DNA of 64,000 nt from positions 186,001 to 250,000 of the forward strand of contig NZ_NPEA01000004.1 in assembly GCF_002812205.1 (NCBI RefSeq), read 5' to 3'. Each line of letters starts with the position of its first letter. Positions within the stretch are counted from its first letter, which is position 1. The DNA comes from Leptospira neocaledonica (GTDB lineage Bacteria > Spirochaetota > Leptospiria > Leptospirales > Leptospiraceae). The translations under genes and the position numbers were made by a program. Under the pieces are notes generated by a model. It saw nothing but the letters and a program-made list of their open reading frames with translations, was not told the origin of the DNA and made no database searches. This document shows positions 7,577 through 14,345 of the stretch, piece after piece.

Positions 7577-9895
7577 TTACTCCATATCCAGCATTTTCAT
7601 TTGGTATTGTAACTTCCCCCTGGATATTTTCAAAAGCCTGGCGGCTTCCGATTTGTTCCCTTTACATTTTTGTAATGCTGTTTCTATCAATCTTCTGGAA
7701 TACATAGAAACCAAAGGCTCGAAACCGGCAGCATAAGATCCGTTCGCGATAGGAATTTCCCCAATTTCTTCTCTTTGCGAATTTTTCAGTTCTAATAACT
7801 CGGGAGGAAGATCCGAAATTTTGATATGATCTCCTTTCAAATCTGCAAGTGTACGAATGATACAGTTTTCCAATTCTCGTATATTTCCGGACCAAGGAAA
7901 TTCCAAAAATAGATCCATAACTTCTTCGCTTATATTCGGTTTGTCCATTTCCATTTGTTTGGAATAATGTTCTACGAATCGATTCGTAAGAAACGGAATA
8001 TCGGATCTTCTTTCTCTCAAAGGTGGGATCCCTATCTCGAACACATTTATCCTGTAATACAAATCCTCTCTAAAGGTTCCCTTTGCGACCATCGATCTAA
8101 GGTTTCTGTGAGTGGCAAATATTGCCCTACATTCTGCTTTAAGTTCGGAACGACCACCCACTTGTTTGTATTTGCGTTCTTGCAATAATCTTAATATTTT
8201 AGGCTGTATCTCGATGGGCATCTCGCCCACTTCATCGAAAAATATGGTCCCACCATTTGCCTCAGCAACGAGTCCCGCATAATCCGACTTTGCATCTGTA
8301 AATGCTCCTCTTACATAACCGAAAATCTGGCTTTCCCATAGATTCGCCGGAACTGCTGCACAGTTAATGGGAACAAACGGGCTATCTTTTCCTCTTCCTA
8401 ATTCATGAAGAAGTCCTGCAATGATTTCTTTTCCTGTGCCTGTTTCCCCTGTGATCAAGACGGGTTGTTCTCTTCCGGAAATTCTTTCTACTCTATCTAC
8501 TACAGCCTGCATACTTCTGGAGGCATATATTAAGGTTTTATTAGATAAGATCCTTTCTTGAGGGACAGCATCATAGATAGAATCCCTTTCCAAAATGGTT
8601 CTTTCTAGATTGGAAGTGTATTGTTGGAGTTCCTGCCTAGCTTCTCGAATGGACCGAACCATCGCGTTGAATGCGTGTGTCAAGAGTCCGATCTCATCCT
8701 TGTTTCGGACCTCTACTTCGACGGAAAGTTCTCCTCCTTCTACCCTATCCAAACCTTTTAATAAAGCAAATAAAGGATTTAAGATGGAGATCTTCATAAA
8801 GATCAGAAAACCCAAAATCAGTACACAAAGACCTACAAATAATCGGATCGCCCAATCCAGAACATAGGCGTGGACAAAATTTCTATAAGAAGAATATTCC
8901 AGTCCCATCTCCGTATTATTAATAAAATTTTGATATACGAGCAGAGGTTTTCCGGAAGAGGTTAAAATGAACGAACGAACTCCGAGAACTGCTGCGCTCA
9001 GATCCGATTTGGAAGTATTTTCCCCAATCTTAGAAAGAAAAACAGAGTCCTTAGGAGGAGAAGATAGTTTTGCATTTTGTAATACGTTTGTTTGGATACT
9101 ATCGTATTCGTTCTCTATCGCTTTACTTAATCCACCCGACATCACTTGGGTCACAGATAAGGCCATTGCAAGAACTATAGTTAAGATCCTGACGGTGAGA
9201 GAAGTTCTATGCCCTCCATAACTCACGAAAAATATATGAAACACAAAAAATCCGAAGATCACAGAGATTGCTAATGCGTTTACAAAAACTTCTGCGCTTA
9301 CTTGACCGAGCCTGAACAATGTAAGATAGATCGTGGGTATTAAAAAATTCAGGAAGAAGGAGCCTAAGATCCCTGCAAGTGCAATCCTTTTCTGATCCTT
9401 GTTCCTTAAGATCTGAACAATTGCTATGACGATTACACTTAGAACTAAAAATAAGGAAATGATCGCGACAACTCTTCCTGGAAATGTAGCAGTTAGATCC
9501 CAATATTGTCCGTTAAATCTAAAAGTTTTGACCGAGTCCTTCGTCTCCCATACGAACCAAAGAGAGATAAACGCGGCGATCCCTAATTGGATCTTAAAAA
9601 GATAAGAAGAAACTTTAGGAAAAATAACGGAGGGGAATTTTAGAAAAAATCTTTGGAAAAAAACAGCGGCGAACAACGCTGCAGAAACTGAAATCCATCT
9701 ATGCAATGCTCCTCTTGGATCTGTTTCGATGGAGGCATATACGCATGCAGAATATAAAAAGACCAAACATAAAAAGGAGAGCATCAACTCCCTGATCCCT
9801 GAGATCTTATTTTTTACGCTCAGGCAATAGACTACGCCCAAAATACATAGTAGCACTGCGATTAAAAAGGAAAGGGTCAGGAATTGGAGATACAT
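7577..9895 (-). CDS. Membrane-embedded sigma-54 activator (multi-TM sensor, HAMP, AAA+, Fis HTH)
   Basis: About 772 residues. An N-terminal block of roughly seven membrane helices is followed by an extracytoplasmic loop, another helix, a HAMP domain and a coiled linker. Then comes a sigma-54 AAA+ domain: Walker A GETGTGKE at 483-490, the sigma-contact loop GAFTDA (usually GAFTGA) at 530-535, Walker B IFFDEVGEMP, and arginine-finger and sensor motifs. The last 45 residues are a Fis-type HTH (KSEAARLLKISRGKLQYQ). The start ATG was chosen because its MYLQF aligns with MSLQL of the paralogue at 14346; an ATG 18 codons upstream is possible. Most enhancer-binding proteins are soluble, so direct fusion to a membrane sensor is unusual. 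It sits behind the DUF3089 gene (101-bp gap) and is probably autoregulated. Confidence 0.92.
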   Translation of the reverse strand: MYLQFLTLSFLIAVLLCILGVVYCLSVKNKISGIRELMLSFLCLVFLYSACVYASIETDPRGALHRWISVSAALFAAVFFQRFFLKFPSVIFPKVSSYLFKIQLGIAAFISLWFVWETKDSVKTFRFNGQYWDLTATFPGRVVAIISLFLVLSVIVIAIVQILRNKDQKRIALAGILGSFFLNFLIPTIYLTLFRLGQVSAEVFVNALAISVIFGFFVFHIFFVSYGGHRTSLTVRILTIVLAMALSVTQVMSGGLSKAIENEYDSIQTNVLQNAKLSSPPKDSVFLSKIGENTSKSDLSAAVLGVRSFILTSSGKPLLVYQNFINNTEMGLEYSSYRNFVHAYVLDWAIRLFVGLCVLILGFLIFMKISILNPLFALLKGLDRVEGGELSVEVEVRNKDEIGLLTHAFNAMVRSIREARQELQQYTSNLERTILERDSIYDAVPQERILSNKTLIYASRSMQAVVDRVERISGREQPVLITGETGTGKEIIAGLLHELGRGKDSPFVPINCAAVPANLWESQIFGYVRGAFTDAKSDYAGLVAEANGGTIFFDEVGEMPIEIQPKILRLLQERKYKQVGGRSELKAECRAIFATHRNLRSMVAKGTFREDLYYRINVFEIGIPPLRERRSDIPFLTNRFVEHYSKQMEMDKPNISEEVMDLFLEFPWSGNIRELENCIIRTLADLKGDHIKISDLPPELLELKNSQREEIGEIPIANGSYAAGFEPLVSMYSRRLIETALQKCKGNKSEAARLLKISRGKLQYQMKMLDME

Positions 9896-9996
9896 GAAAT
9901 AAAAGCGGAGTTTAAAAAGACCATTCCGAAACGGAAGGTCAAGCGACATTTCGATTTTCTTGGATCAAGTTCCGAAACGCCGCTTAAGTGATAGTT

Positions 9997-11046
9997 CTAA
10001 CGTTTTCCTTTCTTATTGAAATATTCTTCTAATCTTTCCTTCACATTCTCTCTGATATCCGAATAGAAGAGTCCATAATCCGAAATATGATAATTTTTCT
10101 TATTACCTCTTCTGGATTCATAGTTCGGATTAGAAGGTAAATCCACCCAAAGCATTTCTCCTTCACATTTTGTTCTAACATAAGCTTTATCCAACTCAGA
10201 GAATTGTATGCCCACTCCGCCCTTATGTTCTTCTTTAGGAGTTTCGGGACTGTTCGGAGTCCAGTTCACCGGATTCACACAAATGCCTCCTACATATCTT
10301 TCCGGAGGAAGTGCAAAGTCGGAAAGTTGTGACCCCCATTTTTTGGAATTCCAACTGATATAACATCCTAGATCTTTGGAGTTCTTACAAACTTTCAAAT
10401 TATGAAACTCGGAAGAATGTATTGCCCAACCAGGAAGATATGCTGCTACAAAGTTCGAGACCTTCTTCTTATCCAAATATTCTTTTAATACGTGAACTAG
10501 CATCATCGAACCTTGGCTATGACCTGCGATAAAAAACGGTCTTCCTTGGTTATAATTTTTTAGATAATGATCGAATGCTGAGAGCACGTCTTTTTTTGCA
10601 ATCTCGAATGCCTTCTCTCCATTTCCGGAATCATCTATAAAAGAATATAAGGCAGCTTGTCTGTATCTAGGCGCGTAAACTTTTGCAGACTCATTAAAAA
10701 CGGAAGCTTGCATTTTTAAAGGAGAAAGTCCGTAAACGATGAGACTACTTCCAATCTCAGCATTCCATCCTTCTGCCTTAATAAACGTGGTAGGATGAAC
10801 AAAGAATACATCCGCCTTCGCCACATTCTGCCCGTCCTTCCAACCAGCGATGGCAGGAACCTCATCCGGATCATCCTTCAATTCAGGAAGCGCTGCCCAG
10901 GATTCTTTTTTAGAATAATCAGGAGAATTCGGAACCTTCTCCTGGGTAAAAGGACCGGAAGGTTTGATCAAATACAGAAAGATCGAAGTGCAGTTTGAAA
11001 ATAAAAATCCCCAAAACAGCAAAGAAGAATATAAGAAAAGTCTCAT
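9997..11046 (-). CDS. DUF3089 alpha/beta-hydrolase lipoprotein
   Basis: 349 residues with a lipoprotein signal (lipobox FSNC, Cys19). The DUF3089 fold is recognised by VFFVHPTTF, YAPRYRQA, the nucleophile elbow GHSQGS, and SWNSKKWG. It is a serine hydrolase of the lipase/esterase type, probably on the cell surface or in the periplasm. The ATG follows GGAGG at about 11 bp. A strong sigma-54 promoter match lies 60-75 bp upstream on the same strand, and the sigma-54 activator gene is the next gene downstream. Substrate unknown; the setting suggests an ester or lipid. Confidence 0.85.
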   Translation of the reverse strand: MRLFLYSSLLFWGFLFSNCTSIFLYLIKPSGPFTQEKVPNSPDYSKKESWAALPELKDDPDEVPAIAGWKDGQNVAKADVFFVHPTTFIKAEGWNAEIGSSLIVYGLSPLKMQASVFNESAKVYAPRYRQAALYSFIDDSGNGEKAFEIAKKDVLSAFDHYLKNYNQGRPFFIAGHSQGSMMLVHVLKEYLDKKKVSNFVAAYLPGWAIHSSEFHNLKVCKNSKDLGCYISWNSKKWGSQLSDFALPPERYVGGICVNPVNWTPNSPETPKEEHKGGVGIQFSELDKAYVRTKCEGEMLWVDLPSNPNYESRRGNKKNYHISDYGLFYSDIRENVKERLEEYFNKKGKR

Positions 11047-11106
11047 GCGTTAGAAATCCTCCTCTTTCCCTCTGATTTTTTCGGGAAAGATATCAAAGGA
11101 TACAAA

Positions 11107-11121
11107 GCAATATCCGTGCCG
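11107..11121 (-). promoter_or_regulatory. Sigma-54 promoter match for the DUF3089 hydrolase gene
   Basis: Read on the minus strand: CGGCACGGATATTGCTT. The -24 GG and -12 GC have the exact N10 spacing, and the match to TGGCACG-N4-TTGC has one substitution (the first T). Predicted start of RNA is about 50 nt before the ATG. It is one of four such sites in two divergent regions beside a sigma-54 activator gene. Confidence 0.75.
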
Positions 11122-11193
11122 AGTGAAGAAGGTACGAACCCTGAAGATTCTCCGCATATAACAGCGATTCGACTAGTTTGCGGAATAGAAATC

Positions 11194-11207
11194 GATTGAA
11201 ATCAATC
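11194..11207. promoter_or_regulatory. Candidate enhancer (UAS) for the sigma-54 activator, copy 1
   Basis: GATTGAAATCAATC, an inverted repeat with 5-bp arms and a 4-bp centre. It lies 93 bp from the -12 of the leftward promoter and about 146 bp from that of the rightward promoter, in the range used by enhancer-binding proteins. A half-like copy follows (GATTGAAAATGATC, from about 11225). The same motif recurs at 14214. The rest of the 350-bp gap 11047-11396 shows no gene. Confidence 0.6.
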
Positions 11208-11332
11208 AATTGTCTATTTTCGGCGATTGAAAATGATCATTCGAATTTTCTTAAAATAACGATTCAGCGAATACTTTCAAAATTTTGAATCCATTTTGTA
11301 GAACATACGCTATGCAAAACATTTTTTTCGTT

Positions 11333-11349
11333 AGGCACAGCTCTTGCTT
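11333..11349 (+). promoter_or_regulatory. Sigma-54 promoter match for the depolymerase-like gene
   Basis: AGGCACAGCTCTTGCTT: GGCAC, N5, TTGCT, with GG-N10-GC spacing. The -12 GC is at 11346-11347, about 50 bp before the ATG at 11397. It is paired back to back with the leftward sigma-54 site at 11107. Confidence 0.72.
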
Positions 11350-11396
11350 TAGGAAGCATACCGGCCCGAATGAATTCGGTCCGGGGAGGAAAAAAA

Positions 11397-12218
11397 ATGC
11401 TGAAGAGAATCACGATGTTAATGCCTCTACTGATCGGCGCTCTGTTATTTGCAGGAGCCGGAGAAGTGGACGCTGCTCGTTGTAAAACAACCGGTCTATT
11501 GATCAAGACGACCAGTTGCTCTTACTCTACAAAAAAAATCGAAGCTAGGCCAGGGATATTTAGGGATGTAAGATACCAAGTACCCGAAGGAACTGCTCCT
11601 GCTGGAGGATGGCCTGTGGTAGTAATGTACCAAGGATCCTTCTTTACGGTACAATTCTCTCGTACCCAAGGAGAACCGTTTGGAGGGTACTACGAAGTAA
11701 AAGTCATTGAGAAGATGTTGGATAATGGATTTGCAGTGATCGCTCCGGACGCGGGCTTGGATCTTTTCTGGGAAACCAATTTACCTACGATCTACGAACT
11801 GACAGCGGATTATATTTTCTTAAATAATCTGTTTGCTGCAATCCGTAATGGAAGTTTCGGTCCAATCAATGCGAATAAAAAATTCGCAACCGGTATTTCC
11901 AGCGGAGGATACAACACAAGCCGTATGGCAGTATCGTTCCCGGGAGAATTCAAAGCATTGGCTATACAGTCCGGTTCTTATGCTACATGTAGCGGACCGA
12001 TCTGCATCGTTCCAACACTTCCTTCCAATCATCCGCCCACGTTTTTTATGCACGGATTCTTGGATGCTGTAGTCCCTTGGTGGACCATGGATTTGTATTA
12101 TGACAAACTCAGATCCCAAGGAATTCCTACGGATAGATATACGGATTACCTTGCAGGACATGAATGGGTATCCGCATCCGCAGGCAAAATATATTCTTGG
12201 TTTAACCAATACCGTTAA
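11397..12218 (+). CDS. Secreted polyhydroxyalkanoate-depolymerase-like alpha/beta hydrolase
   Basis: 273 residues with a signal peptide (cleavage near VDAA, residue 26). The ATG follows GGGGAGG at 7 bp. The fold is that of extracellular polyester/PHA depolymerases and feruloyl-esterase-like proteins: VVMYQGS strand, VIAPDAG, nucleophile elbow GISSGG near residue 167, an Asp in HGFLDAVVP, and catalytic His in AGHEW. Four Cys residues in the mature part may form disulphides. It is likely secreted and cleaves an ester polymer or oligomer. A sigma-54 promoter match precedes it and a terminator-like hairpin follows it. Confidence 0.78.
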   Translation: MLKRITMLMPLLIGALLFAGAGEVDAARCKTTGLLIKTTSCSYSTKKIEARPGIFRDVRYQVPEGTAPAGGWPVVVMYQGSFFTVQFSRTQGEPFGGYYEVKVIEKMLDNGFAVIAPDAGLDLFWETNLPTIYELTADYIFLNNLFAAIRNGSFGPINANKKFATGISSGGYNTSRMAVSFPGEFKALAIQSGSYATCSGPICIVPTLPSNHPPTFFMHGFLDAVVPWWTMDLYYDKLRSQGIPTDRYTDYLAGHEWVSASAGKIYSWFNQYR

Positions 12219-12232
12219 GTAAATTCCAATTC

Positions 12233-12264
12233 GAATCCGGTGTTCCCCGCCGGATTCTCTTTTT
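12233..12264 (+). terminator. Rho-independent terminator after the depolymerase-like gene
   Basis: GAATCCGG and CCGGATTC pair across a 9-nt loop and are followed by TCTTTTT. It ends just before the ribosome site of the next gene, so it could stop or attenuate transcription into that gene. Confidence 0.7.
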
Positions 12265-12275
12265 AGGAAGAACCT

Positions 12276-12860
12276 ATGAGATCCTTATCCAAATTCCGAA
12301 TTTTAATCTTCTCAATTCCTTTTATAATAGTAATATTTTATTTTTATTTTTTACCTTCGGAATCTGATCCGGAAATCCTTACCACTTCGAAAACCTGGAC
12401 AGAAACAGAAGAGTATCTTAACTTTACCGAAACTTCTAACGAATCTATTCTTTCAGAAGAAACTTCCGAATCAGATCTTGATAAAAATTTTACGAACTCT
12501 TTCGTACTAATCTCGCTAGTAGACTTTCCTTTTTTATCCAAAACAAGAGAGATTTTTGAAAATTTAGGAGAGAATATTTTCAGTCCCAGTCCAGACCAAT
12601 CTGAAAAAGCGAAATCATTTTATGAAAAACTTGAATATCTGGAAAACAAAAGATCTTTTACAGGCCTAAATACTTTCGAAGAAGAAGAATATATTCTTTT
12701 GCAGTTGAGAAAAAAAAAGGATCTACGAGAGATCCTGAACAAAACATTCGAAAAGCTTAAAGAAGAACTTTCTGAGACCCGGAGAAAAGAATTCAGAACG
12801 GAACTGGAATCTTTGGATCGATCTATTTCCGAACTTTCTAGAAAGAACGGAAAATATTAG
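12276..12860 (+). CDS. Hypothetical single-pass membrane protein with helical C-terminus
   Basis: 194 residues; I do not recognise the family. One N-terminal membrane helix (about 8-27) is followed by an acidic Ser/Thr/Glu-rich stretch and then a charged, probably coiled-coil C-terminal half (from about 110). The layout (membrane anchor, low-complexity linker, helical periplasmic body, directly after a secreted hydrolase) recalls lipase-specific foldases, but the RxxFDY motif of that family is not present, so I do not assign it. AGGAAG lies 7 bp before the ATG. The terminator-like hairpin upstream suggests reduced co-expression with the hydrolase. Confidence 0.65.
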   Translation: MRSLSKFRILIFSIPFIIVIFYFYFLPSESDPEILTTSKTWTETEEYLNFTETSNESILSEETSESDLDKNFTNSFVLISLVDFPFLSKTREIFENLGENIFSPSPDQSEKAKSFYEKLEYLENKRSFTGLNTFEEEEYILLQLRKKKDLREILNKTFEKLKEELSETRRKEFRTELESLDRSISELSRKNGKY

Positions 12861-12935
12861 TCTTATTTACGCATTAGGTCGATCCTTTCCATCGACCTTT
12901 TTTAATTTCTATTTTCCTATCCGATATACGCCTAT

Positions 12936-14012
12936 TTAGAATGTAGTAGTGAATACTGGCCCGATTGCCCAAGATCTGTTAAAACTGAATAAGATCTCCG
13001 GTTCTGCATACGAATAGTTTGCCATGATTCCCATATTCGGATGTAAGAATACCATGAAGGTTGCAGAAATGTTCCACGCTGCTTGGGTAAAGTTCCTTCT
13101 TGCATTGATAGTAAGGCTTATGAACTTTTTATAATCCATAAAGAAAACGATTCCTGCACTTCTTGCCTGTCTGGAAACTTGGGTCATGGAATCTACTGTG
13201 CTCACGGAACCGACTCCTTGGTAATACCAAGCATCCAGCATACCGTTCGGATCCGCAGGATATCCATTCACATTATTCTGTACAGTTCCCGCAGTAGTTC
13301 TTACGTTAATATGATATTCGTTACCCGCATATTGGAAGTATGGAGTAATATACCAGCTTTGGATCGGCAACTTAATACGAAGACCGGCCTTACCAACATT
13401 GGAACTATATCCATCGTCTGCATCTATGGTAGGGAAGGATTCATAAAGTCCATTACCTACAGTAGTCCCAATAACGTTACGCGCCTTATAATAAGCTCCG
13501 AAAGCAGCATATCCTACGCCTACCATTGGTTGGACATAACGACTTATATTCATATAATAGTCTAAGTTGGTAGAATAAACATTTCCTCCCGCATTTCCTT
13601 CCGCAGTATTCACTCCTATCGGAGGATTTCTAAGAGGAGCGAAATTCACATCCACTCTCGCATAGGTGGCTTGAAAAACCAGAGAATCGCTTAGAACCAT
13701 GAACTGTAGTCCTTTCTGAGGACCAATACCTTCCACACCTAAATCCATAGCTCCATTTTGAGTAAGGCCGCTCGTTCTACCTAATGAAGGAATTTCTCTC
13801 TGGCCGGAGCTTGGATTTGTATATGTAAACGGAAGTTTCGTTTGTAATTGTAAATCGAATTGTCCGGCAAAGGCCCCGAGTAAAATTCTCCATTTGTCTT
13901 TTGGCTGTTCCGCAGCTTCTTTTTCGTCTGCAGAGATTGGTAAGACCATAAGTGGAAGAAATAGTGAAAGAACAAATATCTTCGCTAACCTTCCTTTCCA
14001 TCCGTATCGCAT
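12936..14012 (-). CDS. Beta-barrel outer-membrane protein
   Basis: 358 residues. A signal peptide (cleavage near PISADE) is followed by alternating aromatic/polar strands (LQFMVLSDSLVFQATYARVDV, YYMNISRYVQPMVGVGYAAFGAYY, WYITPYFQYAG, LTINARRNFTQAAWNISATFMVF) and a terminal Phe, the usual barrel-assembly signature. No named family is recognised; size suggests a barrel of about 12-16 strands. GAGGAG lies 7 bp before the ATG. A near-consensus sigma-54 promoter lies about 75-90 bp upstream on the same strand. As part of the putative sigma-54 regulon it may be a pore for the regulon's substrate or product; that is inference. Confidence 0.82.
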   Translation of the reverse strand: MRYGWKGRLAKIFVLSLFLPLMVLPISADEKEAAEQPKDKWRILLGAFAGQFDLQLQTKLPFTYTNPSSGQREIPSLGRTSGLTQNGAMDLGVEGIGPQKGLQFMVLSDSLVFQATYARVDVNFAPLRNPPIGVNTAEGNAGGNVYSTNLDYYMNISRYVQPMVGVGYAAFGAYYKARNVIGTTVGNGLYESFPTIDADDGYSSNVGKAGLRIKLPIQSWYITPYFQYAGNEYHINVRTTAGTVQNNVNGYPADPNGMLDAWYYQGVGSVSTVDSMTQVSRQARSAGIVFFMDYKKFISLTINARRNFTQAAWNISATFMVFLHPNMGIMANYSYAEPEILFSFNRSWAIGPVFTTTF

Positions 14013-14084
14013 TAATATTCTCCTCGTTTTTTATAGGAGTCTCCAAAATTCATTCTGAAGTTTTCTGGAGACTAATCTCCTTAA

Positions 14085-14099
14085 GCAGTTTTCGTGCCA
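14085..14099 (-). promoter_or_regulatory. Sigma-54 promoter match for the outer-membrane protein gene
   Basis: Read on the minus strand: TGGCACGAAAACTGCTT. The -24 element TGGCACG is perfect and the -12 element is CTGC instead of TTGC, with GG-N10-GC spacing. Predicted RNA start is about 60 nt before the ATG. Confidence 0.75.
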
Positions 14100-14213
14100 G
14101 ACAGAAATTTATAAAACTTCCCCGAGAAACATGCATAAAACAAAGAGATCGAGCATTTCAACAAGTGACTGATTAAAATCGATCGACCGTTCTTTGTCGT
14201 ACTGATTGAAAAC

Positions 14214-14227
14214 AATCGATATTATAG
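14214..14227. promoter_or_regulatory. Candidate enhancer (UAS) for the sigma-54 activator, copy 2
   Basis: GATTGAAAACAATC, differing by one central base from the copy at 11194. It lies about 135 bp from the -12 of the leftward sigma-54 promoter and about 104 bp from that of the rightward one. A degenerate half-like copy lies near 14171. The rest of the 330-bp gap 14013-14345 shows no gene. Confidence 0.6.
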
Positions 14228-14309
14228 GTTTCAAAACGATCGGAATAAATTGATTACGAAATCGGTGCAGAATACGAGGTATCATCAAAAATAAAAATCC
14301 AAACTAGGA

Positions 14310-14327
14310 TTGGCACACTTCCTGCTA
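14310..14327 (+). promoter_or_regulatory. Sigma-54 promoter match for the phosphatase/transporter operon
   Basis: TTGGCACACTTCCTGCTA: TGGCAC, N5, CTGCT, with GG-N10-GC spacing and one departure from TTGC. The -12 GC is at 14324-14325, so RNA would begin about 10 nt before the ATG at 14346, a very short leader containing GGGGG as ribosome site. Confidence 0.65.
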
Positions 14328-14345
14328 AAAGTCTTCGGGGGCTTT

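Noticed and set aside
12276..12860. Lipase-specific foldase (LifO-like) for the hydrolase upstream
   Set aside because: Architecture is suggestive, but the RxxFDY signature is absent and the lengths differ; left as hypothetical.
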